This document shows positions 1 to 10,799 of a stretch of DNA of 64,000 nt, piece by piece. The stretch covers positions 564,590-628,589 of the forward strand of contig CM020619.1 in NCBI GenBank assembly GCA_009829735.1, in the 5' to 3' direction. This stretch comes from Pyropia yezoensis (Eukaryota; Rhodophyta; Bangiophyceae; Bangiales; Bangiaceae). A program made the translations under genes and the position numbers. Under the pieces are notes generated by a model. The model was not told where the DNA came from, did no database searches, and was given only the letters and a program-made list of their open reading frames with translations. Every line of letters begins with the position of its first letter. The stretch's first letter is position 1.

Positions 1-723
1 GGCCAGGAACTTGAACGTGCCGGTGGCGTTCACGCAAAAGATAACCGTCAGGCGTGCCTTGGCGTGCTGCAGCGCCGTGCCCCTCGTCTCCCGTGCATGG
101 CGTGCCAACACGTACGAGTTGGTGGGGGCAAGCTGGTAGTACAGGGCGGCCTTGTCCATGTTGAGCAGCAAATCCGGGTCCACGCCAATGAGCTTGTCCC
201 GGAGCTCTTTCATCTGCATCTCCGCCGTCTCGACGTTGACAGCTCCACCAGCTCCGTGCAGGCGGATGCTGCGCACCCCGCTGCGCGTCCGCCAGCGCTG
301 GATGTACCCGTTAGAGGCCCGGAAGGGCGCCCCTGGGTAGTGCACCCCCGCCAGGGCCACGGCCTTGACTTGCAGGGCCAGGCGAGGGACAGGCAACCCC
401 GCGCTCCGCAGTGTCAAAAACCAAGCGAGAAGCGCCTCGTCAACGAGGGGGAAGTGGGCGGGGTGGGCACACAGGCTGCTGTAAGGCACGCCAGCGTCGG
501 TGGCGCGCCACGTCTGCTCCCGGCAGGAGTGGATGCGGCTGATGGCACCCCGCGAGAACCCGTACCGCGTCGCGAGGATATCCAGGGGGATGCCGTCCGC
601 CACTTGTGTGATGATCAGAAGGCGCTGCTGCAGAGCGAGCGCCGGGCGCCGCACAATCGATCGGGTAGCACCTCCGGGCGCGACCCGCGCTATGGCGGGG
701 GTAGCCCGTCCAGCAGCGCTCAT
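1..723 (-). CDS. pogo/Tigger-type DDE transposase, 5' part (runs off the window)
   Basis: The minus strand is open from an ATG at 723 in a good Kozak context (CCACC before it) to base 1, giving 241 residues with no stop. Residues about 30-70 look like an HTH (QQRLLIITQVADG...ISRIHS). Residues about 92-152 match a CENP-B/Tc5-type HTH (FPLVDEALLAWF, then GYIQRWRTRSGV). Residues 187-195, NMDKAALYY, match the start of the DDE_1 catalytic domain, with D190 as the likely first catalytic aspartate, followed by KARLTVIFCVNATGTFKF. These proteins cut and paste pogo/Tigger elements in the nucleus. The second D and the last acidic residue lie outside the window, so activity cannot be judged. No in-frame break is visible in the part present. 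Confidence 0.82.
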   Translation of the reverse strand, partial: MSAAGRATPAIARVAPGGATRSIVRRPALALQQRLLIITQVADGIPLDILATRYGFSRGAISRIHSCREQTWRATDAGVPYSSLCAHPAHFPLVDEALLAWFLTLRSAGLPVPRLALQVKAVALAGVHYPGAPFRASNGYIQRWRTRSGVRSIRLHGAGGAVNVETAEMQMKELRDKLIGVDPDLLLNMDKAALYYQLAPTNSYVLARHARETRGTALQHAKARLTVIFCVNATGTFKFLA

Positions 724-1847
724 GGTGGAAAGTGGGGGTGGCACGCGGGCACCTGGTGGAGATGGATGGTGCTGGGGCCTGTGCCGGTGCGCGGTCCTAC
801 CGCCGCCGCAGTCGGTGGCTCTTAACCTGGTTGGAGGCTTCCGGTAGCGAGACGAGATCTTTCGTCGCCCATTGGCTAAGGGCCACCGAGCCGTGGAGGC
901 TAGTTTTGTCCACACAGAGAAGAAACCGGTAAATAACATAATCCCATGTCAAATACTCGCCCGATATCTTGTCCAGTGGCGTACCCCAAACAAGAATCAT
1001 AACGAACACAGAGGGGCTACATGACTCGCAGAAGTTTCCGAGGTCCTTCTTCGAGGTCGCCTTTCTCCGGGGCCGTACTGTATCTATTGTGGTTTGTTTG
1101 TTTTATTAATGGGTTACAATGCCGCTCCGAGCGGGTGACTCGACTGCCACTGCATTGCTTGTATTTGGAGGGGGTGAGCGCGCCGTCGGAGTACCTGGTA
1201 TCCGGCGCGCCCGGACACCTGTCCCCCGCAGGGGGACAAGAGCGGCGACGAGGGGCGACCTCGCCGGCCCTCACCGGCCGGCACGTTCGTTTGCCCTCGC
1301 GCGCCCGCCCGCCGTCCCTATCTTCCTCTCTTTCATATTTCTCTGACGTGCCTTCCTACGCGGGAGCACGCTGATCACCCTCTGTTGGGGGCGTGAGCTT
1401 ATTCCCTCGCCCTATGACCTTTGTGGACTCGCCGGTGCTCCACCAAGACAGGTGCGTGCCTGGCGGGTCCGGTCAATATAAATGTATCACACTGGCTCAC
1501 CCGCGTCAAGGTAGGCGAGAGGTAACTGGCATGCGGTGAAGGGAGCGGCGTGTAGAACTGACGTTTTGGACCTCCATGAGGAGCACTTTAGCGGAGATGT
1601 ACAAAGATGGAGAGGGAGCGCTAAGTGGGTGAGGAGGGGGCGCCATCTTATGAACGGGTGATGGCGGCGTTGGCGCGCGGCTTCCTTGGGCAGCTCTCGC
1701 CGATGACTCGAGGAGAACGACGCGACAAGAGTGAAGGAGAGGGGAGGGGGAGGGGGGGCTTTTCAATGTAGAAATTGGTGAGGCTTTGTGGGGAGCGGGG
1801 GAGTGGGGTGCGTTTGCGTGCGTCGCGGCCGTCCCGCCGCCTGGCCT
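724..1847. other. Intergenic, no gene recognised
   Basis: Only short, mutually overlapping open frames occur here, and none shows a recognisable motif. One possible core promoter (TATAAAT) lies at 1477-1483 on the plus strand. No terminal inverted repeat for the neighbouring pogo element could be identified by eye. Confidence 0.4.
1477..1483 (+). promoter_or_regulatory. Possible TATA box
   Basis: TATAAAT in a GC-rich setting, upstream of the carbonic anhydrase remnant. It could equally be chance; no start codon of a recognised gene lies at the usual distance. Confidence 0.2.
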
Positions 1848-2030
1848 ATGCTGACGACGCCGCCGTGCTCCGAGGGCGTCACCTGAGTTATGCCGGGGAA
1901 GGTCATCACGGCGAGCCAGACACAGCTGGCTCGCCTCGGCCGCGCGCTCCTCGAATCGGGGATGGTGGTGCTGACGGAGCGGCCCACGCAGCCGTTTAAC
2001 GGCCGCAAGGTGCTGTCCTACGGCGCGTAG
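1848..2030 (+). pseudogene. Alpha-carbonic anhydrase, C-terminal exon remnant with an internal stop
   Basis: One frame reads MLTTPPCSEGVT, then TGA (1884-1886), then a 47-residue run starting VMPGKVITASQTQLARL and containing TQPFNGRKV, ending at TAG 2028-2030. The family signature at this place is LTTPPCSEGVTW, so the TGA sits where the conserved tryptophan codon (TGG) is expected. The rest (ITASQTQLARL, then P.NGR.V) fits the alpha-CA C-terminus, which ends soon after. The enzyme hydrates CO2 with zinc; the zinc-binding histidines would lie upstream and were not found, and a frame change just before 1848 is likely. Either a pseudogene or a terminal exon carrying a sequence error. Confidence 0.6.
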
Positions 2031-3327
2031 GGCGTTCAGAAACGACGTTTGGGAACAGCTTTGAGGAGGGGGGAAGGGCATGGGTGAGAGGGGACGAAAG
2101 TGGGAAACAGACGGGGGGAATTCCCGGAGAGCTGGTGGTCACGGGAATAGCAACCGCTGTCGGGGTATGCCTTGGTCGGTGGCTGTCTAAACTCATAATA
2201 ACACATAGCTGCGGACGTGCCAACGCCTCTCGGAGGGGTGGCGGTAGAACGGGGGCCTCCCCGCATGCGTGATGCGGGGGGGCGACCGGGGCGCCTGTGG
2301 ATGAAGAGCGCGAGAATGGACAGTGAGAGAGTGGGCGGGTGCGGGGGCGGACTGTTGGGCGTAACCCAAGTGGCAAGACGGTGACGGGAGGCGACCATTC
2401 GAAGCCTACCCGGTGCCAACATGTGTTCCAAAAGTCGAAACTTTGTTATATTTCGTGTCATTCTTTACGGTGGTCGAAGTCATGAAGTGAGAGTGTCATC
2501 CCAAGGATTCTATAGGCTGATGCCCGACGACCTTTCTGCGCTGCTTGCCATCCGTTAACATGTGCGGCCAGGATAGGTCGAGAGCTGGGCACGGGGTCCC
2601 CACGTGAACAGGGAGGTCAGATTCCATTGGCCGGCTGAATTGGGAATCTCGTATGTGCATGGCACCTGAGCCTGCACCCGCAGCTCACCCATAACCTGGT
2701 CGTGCAAGAAAGCACAAGTCAGGGAAAGCTTCGAGAATACTCCTGAAAGCTCGACATGAAATGCGAGCGGGTCCAGATGACAACAAAAAAAGGCAATGCG
2801 AACTTGACACGGTTAATTTCGCGCATCCATATCGTGCGGTTATGACGACTGCCCAGTCTCCATTCATTGGCTCGAAGCGTCAGGTGCCTGATCTTCCCGT
2901 GTCAGTCACGTCACGTGCACGTCGTCGATTTTGTGGAAGCACGCCAGCCAAAGCAGCGGGTGCAGCGGCGCTCCTCCACGACAGACCTACGAGCGCCAGC
3001 TGGCGCAGACCGCCGGGGGACACTCCTCCCAGGAATCACCCCCAGGGAGAGGCCCGCCCCCGTAAATCCAGACCCTCCACGAGAATGGGGGCGGTCGAGG
3101 GGTACGACGTGCATTGGCTCTGGCGGCTGGGCAGTGTGTGGGGACCCCGCCGCAGCTGGACGACGCGGCGGCGAGATGCCCTTCGAGCAGAATGGGCGGC
3201 GGACGTATGTTGACGGGCGCAGCTCCGGCAGCCAGACAGCCCCCCTCACCTCGTAGTAGTGCAGTCGCCATGGCGCAGCGGGCTGGGTCACGCCACTCGC
3301 CCCGTTCATCCGACCTTCTCCCCGTGG
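2031..3327. other. Intergenic, no gene recognised
   Basis: Open frames overlap on both strands (for example 2761-3213 plus and 2987-3445 minus) and are compositionally GC-driven. No domain, repeat or RNA gene was recognised. Confidence 0.4.
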
Positions 3328-3334
3328 TATAAAA
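3328..3334 (+). promoter_or_regulatory. TATA box of the proline-rich protein gene
   Basis: TATAAAA about 180 bases upstream of the ATG at 3515. The stretch between is C-rich, as in a pyrimidine-rich leader. With the AATAAA downstream of the stop it brackets a single-exon transcription unit. Confidence 0.5.
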
Positions 3335-3514
3335 CGTCAAACGCTTCGCTGGCTCCCCGTTTCCGTTCTTGGAGTTCCTCGCCCTCCCCCAGCCCCCGCC
3401 GCTCCCGCGGCGGCTTCCTCCTCTAGCCCTTGCCGACGTCGACACCAGGGGTTCTTCTCCCCCCCCTCACTCACCCACACTCCACCGCCCTCCCCCCCCC
3501 CAGCCCACCCAGTA

Positions 3515-4861
3515 ATGATGCCCCTTCCTCCCCTGTTTTCCCGGATTGCCGAATGGTCGGCGGCGCTCGCCGCCGACCTGAGCCAGCAGCGCCCCCATGG
3601 TGGGTCCCCCCCACCGACAGTAGGGAATGATAGGCAGGCCCAGTGGCGGGAGGCCATCACGGCGGTTGTGACGGGTGCGACGGCGGGCGCCCCCGCCCAG
3701 CACCTGGTGGTGCCCCTCGACGTGCGGGGGGCACGGCGGCACGCGGCGGTGGCGCGGCTGCTCGGGCGAGCGGCGGCGGTCGTTGCCGAAGATTCGACGA
3801 CCGAGCCGGGGGTCCCCCGTGGGGTGTGGGTCCACCCCACCGCCTGGGCTGCCCGCACCGCCGTCCGCACCGCCTGGGTGGACGGCGGCGGCACCGACGA
3901 GGCGTGGACGTACGTAAGCAGCAGGGAGCGGGGGACGGACGGCGAGCGGGCACTGATGGAAGCGGCCACCCAGGCGGTGCTTGCAGAGACGCAGCAGAGG
4001 AGGGGGGCAGTGCCCGGAGGGGCGGCGGCCGGAAGTGGCGGCTCCTCGATGCAGGGGCCACCGCCGTCGCCAACCCCGGCGCCACCGCCGCAGCCATCAC
4101 GTCAGACGTCACCGCCGCAGTCACCGTCTCTGACGTCACCGCCACAGTCACCAAGCCAGGCGCCCTCCCTTTCGTCATCCCAGTCACCATCTCCACCTCC
4201 ACCGCTAGTGCTACCGCAGTCACTGCCCCCGCCACAGGCGCCGCCTCGGCTGGGCGCCTCGCTCACCCCGCTCTTCCCTCCGCCCCCGCTGTCATTCCCG
4301 CCCTTCCCACTGGGCCTTCCGTCGCCGCCGTTTACTGTCCCGCTGGCCCAGCTCTTCCCGCCGCAGCGGCTGTGGCTCCCGCCCTTCCTGCTTGCCCCAC
4401 CCTTCCCGCCGCCACCCCTGTCGCTCCCGCCCTTCCCGCTTGCTCCGCCGTGCCCACCGCCACCCCTGTCGCTGCGCCCCTTCCCACCGGGCCCGCCGCC
4501 GCTGCTGTGGCTCCCGCCCTGCCCGCCGGCCCCGCCGCTGCCGGCGGGGTTCTCGCCCTTGTCGCTGGCCCCGTCGCTCCAGGCGAGGTTCCCGCCCATC
4601 CCCATGGCCCCGGCACGCCCTGGGGGTTTTGCGCCCTTGAGGCTCTTTCCGCCGCCGCCGCCAGCGGCCCCGACTGCCACGCTCTACCCGCCGGTGCAGG
4701 CTCCGCCACGGATGGGTCATCCATCATCCCCGCTGCTGCTCCTACCGCCGCAGCGGCCAGAGACCGTTGAGCCCAATCAGCCACCTGAGGATACCCCAAG
4801 CCTGCCATTGCCTCCACGACCTTCCCCTCCGCCCCCACCGCACCCGCCACGGCGGTCGTGA
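3515..4861 (+). CDS. Proline-rich repeat protein, function unknown
   Basis: A 448-residue open frame starting with two adjacent ATG codons (3515 and 3518). Residues 1-165 are of mixed composition (RIAEWSAALAADLSQQ near the start, many Ala and Arg) and look like a folded or helical head. From about residue 178 it becomes a proline-rich tail: first SPPQSPS-like repeats, then repeats of the type PPPLSLPPFPL and PPFPLAPP, ending in PPPPPHPPRRS. Such tails occur in extensin-like wall proteins and in scaffold or actin-binding proteins, but there is no clear signal peptide, so location is unknown. A TATA box at 3328 and an AATAAA at 4947 support a real gene. The opposite strand is also open over much of the span, an effect of GC bias. 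No homologue recognised. Confidence 0.55.
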   Translation: MMPLPPLFSRIAEWSAALAADLSQQRPHGGSPPPTVGNDRQAQWREAITAVVTGATAGAPAQHLVVPLDVRGARRHAAVARLLGRAAAVVAEDSTTEPGVPRGVWVHPTAWAARTAVRTAWVDGGGTDEAWTYVSSRERGTDGERALMEAATQAVLAETQQRRGAVPGGAAAGSGGSSMQGPPPSPTPAPPPQPSRQTSPPQSPSLTSPPQSPSQAPSLSSSQSPSPPPPLVLPQSLPPPQAPPRLGASLTPLFPPPPLSFPPFPLGLPSPPFTVPLAQLFPPQRLWLPPFLLAPPFPPPPLSLPPFPLAPPCPPPPLSLRPFPPGPPPLLWLPPCPPAPPLPAGFSPLSLAPSLQARFPPIPMAPARPGGFAPLRLFPPPPPAAPTATLYPPVQAPPRMGHPSSPLLLLPPQRPETVEPNQPPEDTPSLPLPPRPSPPPPPHPPRRS

Positions 4862-4946
4862 CGGGAGAGGGCGACGACCAGAGGATGTGGGCTGCCTCCT
4901 GGATTTTTTTGACAACAGATTGTACCGTTCTCACTGTCCGTAGATG

Positions 4947-4952
4947 AATAAA
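4947..4952 (+). terminator. Poly(A) signal AATAAA
   Basis: AATAAA 85 bases after the stop codon of the proline-rich gene, in a locally AT-rich stretch (further TAAATA-type motifs follow). Position and strand suit 3' end formation of that gene. Confidence 0.5.
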
Positions 4953-5109
4953 TGTATACATAAATACATAGACAGTGTGTTGATGTTTGGCCCCATGTTA
5001 TGGGTCAATGGCGAAACTGTCAGCACAAAGCGGGCCTTGTTCTGGAAAAAGTCTCGTATGTATGTACAGTACATAGGTCAACGAGTCACTGACACGGGCA
5101 AGTCTGCGG

Positions 5110-7720
5110 GTCACCTCAACAGCTTACGTATCGTGCTGGGAGGGATCGGCGTCAAAGACCCCGTGAAGGCCGGCCTCCCTCGCTCTCCCCCACCCGCCCC
5201 TGCTCCACCCCCTCTGGACGCGTACACCCACAGCCCACCTCCCTCTTTCCCCGCCAGCGCCGCGGCCAGCGCCGCCCCCGCTGCGGTCGACGGGGGCGGC
5301 GCTGGCCGCGGATGGCCACGTACGTGGTCGAGGGGAGGCGAAATAGAGAGGGTGTGGTAGTAGGGCCAACAGAGCCGCCGCGGCCGGCCGCCTGCCCGCC
5401 CGTCTCTTCGCCGCCGCCCCCCGCTTCGACAGTAGCGGGGCGGTGGCGGTGGTGATGCGCAGTACCTGCCGACGGGGGGTGACAGAGGTGCCGTGGGCGT
5501 CTCAACGGGGGGGTCGGTGGTCGGCAGTGGCAACGCGGGCGGGCGGGTGGGCGGGGGGGGGGGCGGCCCCCCCCCCCCCCCCCCCGGGGGGTGGGGGGGT
5601 GGATGGCCGGCGGCTTCAATGGAGCCGGATCAATGAAGGCGGATCAATGAAGCCGGCGGCTTCAATGAAGCGGCGGCGGCTGTAGGCCACCCGGGTGGCC
5701 AACATGTCGGCTGTATACAGCAGTGGCGGGGACGGTGGCACCCAGCGCCCCCCACCCGCGGCCCGCGGCGAGGAGCGCCGCCGCCGCCCCGCGCCGCCGC
5801 GCGCGGGGGTGCGTCCACACGAGGCGGCACGCCCAGCGAGGGGGGGGCGCGCGCGCCGCCGCTGCCACTAGTACCGCCGCCGCCGTCGCTGTCGCCGCCT
5901 CCGGCGGAGCAGTCGTGGCAGCCGCTGCAGCTGCCGCCGCCGTGGTCGCTGTCGCTCGGACCTCCGCCGTCACCGCCACTGCCGCCGCCAAAATCACCGC
6001 CCGCTACTCGCGGTGCTGCCAGCGTCGTGCGCCTCCCCGCCCCACCGCCCCCCCGGCCAAGGAGGCCCTCCCGAATAGCGGTGTATGCTCGTCCTCCCCT
6101 TTCAGCCGCCGTCCTCCTCCCGCCCGCGAACCCGCACACAGCGGCGGCGGCGGCGGTGGCGCTCCCATCCCCACCCCCCCCGCCCGCCCCCCCCCCCGCC
6201 CCCCCCCTCGGTTGCGGCGACACGCGCATCGCGTCTGCCCACCGCAGCCGCTCCACCACCGCCACCCCGTCCATGTGGCGGCAAGCGGGCGCGGCGGCGG
6301 CGGCGGCGGCGGCGGAGACGGCGGCGACGCCCGCCCGCTGGGGCGGCTGCGCCGTCACGTACAGCAGCAGCACGGCCGCCGGGCCGACAGAGGCCGCCGC
6401 CGCCGCTGCGGCCGCCACGGCCGCCGTCCCCGCCGACGGCGGCGTCGGCGTACCGGCCGCCGCGGCGGTGGGCCGCCGCCGGCGGTGGGGCTCGGGAGGC
6501 CCCGCCCCGGCCGCCCGCCGGCCCCCCCGCCCACAAGTCGTCGCTGACGGCCGCCCGCGCGGCAGCCACCGCGGCGGCCACCGCCGGCACCCACCGTGGG
6601 AGGCGGTGCCCCCCGCGGAGCACAAGTACCCTGCCCCTGCCCCCCTCCCCGGCAGCCGCCGATGCCGCCGCCACCGCCGCCGACGCCCCTGCTGCCGCCA
6701 TTGTCGGCACCACCACCGATGCGGCGGCGGCCAGGCGGGTGATACCCGTCGGGGACACGCGCAGCGGCGGCGGCGCTCACGCACCACCCGCCTCCCCCAC
6801 CCCCGTTCCCACTTCCGCGCCGCTGGCGTCGACGCCGCCGGGGACGGCGCTCCCCCCCTTCCCCCCCTCTGGGCGCCTTCCACCCTCACCCTCCCCCGGG
6901 AGCCATGGTACGCCGCGTGCCGGGCGACAGCCCGCGGCAGAGCGGGGGTGTAGACGAGACCACACCCCCAGCCACACGGGGCGGGGGCGAGGCCCGCCTG
7001 GTCAACGTCCAGCCGCAGCTGCTGGGCGGCGGGGGGGGCGGCGGCGGCAGCGACGGCGGCGGGCAGGGGGGGGGAGGGCGGGCGGGGGGGGGGGGGGGGG
7101 GGGGGGGTGCCCGGGGGGAGGAGCCCCGCCACGGCCGCTCCCGCCGCCGGCCCCGCCGGGGCAAGGAGACGGCCGGCGGGCCGGCGCCGCCCCCTGGCCG
7201 CGGCCCACCGTCGGTGCCGCCAAGCGGCGGCGCGCCCAAGGGGATGGCAGACGGTAGCGGCAGGGGCTGGCCAGCCATGGCGGGCGCCAGCGGGGGGGGA
7301 GGGCGGGGGGGGGCCGGTGGCGCCGTCGGCCATAGGTCAGCAGCGCCGGAGGGGCGCGGGGGGGGGGGGGGGGGGGGGGGCACCGTCCATGAATCCTTGG
7401 CCGCAGGGAACACCAGCGGGAGACGCCCAGCTGGGGCAGAGAGGAAGGGGAGGGGGAGTGGGCGCCGCCGGCCGCGCAGTGCAAGGGGCCGGAGCGGCCG
7501 GGGGTGCCAGGGTCCGCTCACGGAGAGCGGCCGCGGCGACGCCTGCCAGCGTGGCGCCGGCCACGCTGCTGCTGTTGTACATGGCGGGTGTGGCCGGCCG
7601 ACGGCCAGGAGCGGAAGGGCGCGGTGGGGAAGGGGGAGGGGGAGCGGCCTCGTCCCAGCCGCCCCGGCCCGCGCTGGGCGGGCGGATCCGTCTCGGTACT
7701 GTACCCAGACCGTGGTCTGC
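5110..7720. repeat. Extreme low-complexity GCC/GGC region with long G and C runs
   Basis: Both strands are dominated by GCC/CGG trinucleotides and homopolymers: a C run near 5569-5585 flanked by G runs, and G runs near 7085-7107 and 7359-7380. Long open frames exist on both strands at once (for example 5630-7333 minus and 6085-7257 plus), giving Ala, Arg, Gly and Pro runs, which is what stop-poor GC repeats produce. No domain was recognised. The G runs could form quadruplexes. Homopolymer lengths may be unreliable, so a broken gene hidden here cannot be excluded. Confidence 0.6.
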
Positions 7721-8026
7721 CCGACCTCATTTTTGGCGCCCCGCCATTGGATGCAATGGTGCAACCGGTGTCCATAGCTAGCCTGCGCGGCGGGGGGGGG
7801 GAAGAAAGAAAAATAGTCACCCGCGGTGGTCTTGCCCTACACCCGCCCTGCGGTGCTCCCCCTGGGGGATGCGCGGCGCGGCCACCGCGCTTGACTATTT
7901 TTTTTTTTTGCCCTCGGGCGGGGGACTTGACGGCCTCTGCGCTGCGTCGCCCTCCCCACCCCCGTGGCTGGTTGGACCGACGGCCCGCCCCCACGGCCGC
8001 GAGGCGAATCAGGTCGGGTGTGTAGG

Positions 8027-8032
8027 TATATA
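8027..8032 (+). promoter_or_regulatory. TATA box of the Dicer-like helicase gene
   Basis: TATATA inside GGTATATATGC, about 215 bases upstream of the ATG at 8246 and on the same strand. It is the only AT-rich patch near the gene start. Confidence 0.45.
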
Positions 8033-8245
8033 TGCGCCACCCCGTGCACCCACACCCCCTCGGCCGGTAATGGTTCCCTCGTAGCGATTCCAGTGCCACC
8101 CCACCGGTCTGCAGACACCGCCGTGGTGCTGTGCCCCCCACCCCGCCAGGCCGCTGCCCGTTGCCGCCTCTGACTCGCCGGCGCCTCCCTTCCTCTCTGC
8201 GTTTTCGCCTACTCCCCCCCCCCCCGGCCCCCCCACCGATCCGCT

Positions 8246-10799
8246 ATGAACGGGGCGCCTGGCGGCCGCAGCGGCGGCAGCGGGCAGACCCCCACCCCCG
8301 CCCCCGCGGGGGCCTCCAACGCCCCTTCCCCCCCCCCGCTGGTGGCGGCGGGTGTGGCGGCGGCGGCGGCCCCTCAGGCGCCCCGCCCCTACCAGGCCCA
8401 GCTCCTCGCCGCCGCGATGCGGGGCAACCTCCTCGTGTCCCTCCCCACGGGGGCGGGCAAGACGTGGATCGGCGCCGCCCTGCTCGGCCACTTTGCGCGG
8501 CTAGAGGCGGCCGCGGGAAAGGGCGCGGGTGCCAACGGTGACGCAGCCGGGGGTGGTGGTGGTGGTGGCGGCGGTGGTGGCGGGTGTGGGGGGACCCCCC
8601 CGCCGTCCCGCCGGCTGGGCCTCTTCCTGGTGCCAAAGGTGCCGCTCGTTGCCCAGCAGGCGGCGGTGCTGCGCGCCCACATGGGGCTCCGTGTCGGCAC
8701 CTACTGCGGCGCCCGGCGGGTGGACATGTGGAGCGCCGAGCGATGGGCGGCCGACGTGGAGGTCCACGACGTGGGCGTCGCCACCCCTCAGACCATCCTC
8801 GACGCCCTCCGCCACGGCCTGCTCCACGCGGAAGATTTCCCCGCCATTGTCTTTGACGAGTGCCACCACGTGTCGGGGAATGACGCGTACGCGCAGCTGC
8901 TGCGCGAGTTCTTCGCCCCCGCCGCGTGGGACCCGGCCGTGCAGGGGGCGGCGCGGCCCCCGCGGCTGCTGGGCCTGACGGCGTCGCCGCTCAAGCGGGT
9001 GGCCGACAGCACCCACACCCTGGACCGCTGCACCGCGGCGCTGGCGGGCGTGGAGCTGACCTACGGAGCGTCCCTGCGGGCGCTGTCCCCCGCCGCTGCC
9101 GCCGCCGTTGCCGCCGTGGCGGTGCGGCCGCGGGAGGCGACCGCCGCTTACGCCCCCTCCAGGATGGAGCTGGACCTGGCGGCCGCGGATGACGACGGCC
9201 CCGACAAGGGCGGGGGGGGAGGTGCGTGCAGCCGCCGAGCGGCCGACCTCAACGCCGCAGAGGAGCTGCTCGCGGGGTGGGGTGCGTTTGACGACGGCGG
9301 CTCGGGGCCCGACGCGGGCGGCGCCCCCACCCGCAACGCCGACTACCGCTCCGCCGCCGAGCGCACGACTGCCTATGTGGTGGCGGTGCTGGGCCGCCGG
9401 GCGGGGGAGCTGTGGGCGGCGCACCTGCTCGTGCCTGCCGCGGCGGCGGCGTACGCGCGGGAGCCCGCCCTTAGCGACAAGGCCACGGTGGTGCGGCACG
9501 CGCTTGTCGCCGCCTTTGACCGCCTGACCGGGGTGGCCGCGGCGGATACGGCCGCGGCGGCCGCCCCCCCCGCTGCGGGCGTGCTGGTTTTTGTGGCCCG
9601 CCGCGTCATTGCGTGGGCGTTGGCCGCCCTTCTCTCCGCGGTCGTCACCCCCGCCGACGCCCGCATCCGCGCCGGCTACGTGGTGGGCCACCGGTCTGGC
9701 GGCAGCGGCAGCGGCAGCGGCGGTACGGGGGCGGCGACGCCCATGAGCTGGACCGCCCAGCGGACGACGCTCGCCGCCCTCCGCGCCGGCACGTTATCTG
9801 TGATTGTTTGCACGTCCGTGCTGGCAGAGGGGCTCGACGTGCCCCACGTGGCAACCATCCTTCTCACCGACGGGGCCGCCTCGCCAACGACGTACGTGCA
9901 GGCGCGGGGGCGCGCGCGGGACGCGCGCGCGACACTGCTGTGGCTGGTACCCCAGGGGGACCCGCCGTCCCTCGAGGGCCTCCCGGGCGGCACCGTCGCG
10001 GCGTCCATGACGCTGGCCCGCCGTGGGGCGGCCATGATGGAGCGCGCACTTGGCTCCCGGCGGGCGGGAGGGGCGGCGGCGGGGGGGTCGGAGACGCCGG
10101 GGCCACCCGTCGCCGACGCGAGGGGGCAGCGCGACGGCTGTGGCGGCAGCGGCGACTGCGACGGTGGGGAAGACGCACGCCCAAACGCGGAGTGGGCGGC
10201 CACCTCGGACCTCGACCTGGGGCCCCCCCCCGAGGAGCCCACCCCTACGGTCTACTCCACGACCACCCGGGCGCGCGTCAACACGCATAGCGGTGAGTTT
10301 GGGGGTGCCCTGAAGCTGGTAGGGGGGCCTCTTTGCGTCTGCATGCACGCCCTCGCACCCCGCGTTTGTCCCACTGCCTCCGGGTTGCCAAGTTTCGCCA
10401 CTGACCCCCGCCCCGTCGCTTTTTCGCCACACACGACGCATGCCACGGCGACCGCTTCATATCCTTCTTCCCCCCTGCACAGCGCTGAGCCTGCTCGCCC
10501 GCTACTGTACGTCCCTCCAGACGGTCCGGGCAGCACGGGGCGGGGCCAAGGCGCCCACGTTTGCCGCATCCACGTGGCCGCTTCAGCCGCCAGGCCCGCC
10601 CTTTGCAGCGACCGTCACCCTCCCGGCGGGCGCGCCTGTGCGCCAGGGCACCTGCGCGTCGGCGGCGACCGTGCTGGGCGCCAAGCGGCTTGCCGCGCTC
10701 GACGCGTGCGCCCGCCTGTACCAAGCGGGTGCACTGGACGAGTGGATGCTCCCCCGGGATGCGCATCTGGAGGGCCTCCTCCGGTGGCACCGGCGGTAA
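8246..10799 (+). CDS. Dicer-type helicase with dimerisation domain, lacking PAZ and RNase III
   Basis: Two exons, 8246-10292 and 10483-10799, encode 787 residues. The N-terminal region shows PYQ (Q-motif position), Walker A GAGKT at residues 69-73, DECHH at 204-208 (the Dicer/RIG-I form of DExH), TAS at 245-247, an insert of Hel2i type, then VCTSVLAEGLDVP and motif VI QARGRAR at about 552-558. Splicing joins RARVNTHS to ALSLLARYCTSL, the classic start of the Dicer dimerisation domain (DUF283), which ends AKRLAALDACARLYQAGALDEWMLP. A TAA follows within 16 residues. In complete Dicers this domain is followed by PAZ and two RNase III domains; none is visible downstream. Likely role: double-stranded RNA-dependent ATPase of a small-RNA pathway, working with a separately encoded RNase III, or with a lost or missing 3' half. 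Glycine runs (about residue 97-115) interrupt the first RecA lobe. Confidence 0.88.
10293..10482 (+). other. Intron of the Dicer-like helicase gene
   Basis: Donor GTGAGT directly after the codons for NTHS plus one base; acceptor TTCTTCCCCCCTGCACAG with a strong pyrimidine tract. Removing these 190 bases keeps the frame and reconstitutes the conserved HSA...YC motif of the dimerisation domain, which is strong support for both splice sites. Unspliced, the frame continues through the intron into unrelated sequence. Confidence 0.85.

Noticed and set aside
5630..7333. 567-residue minus-strand open frame
   Set aside because: Consists of Ala, Arg, Gly and Pro runs with equally long frames on the other strand; no motif. 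A consequence of stop-poor GC repeats.
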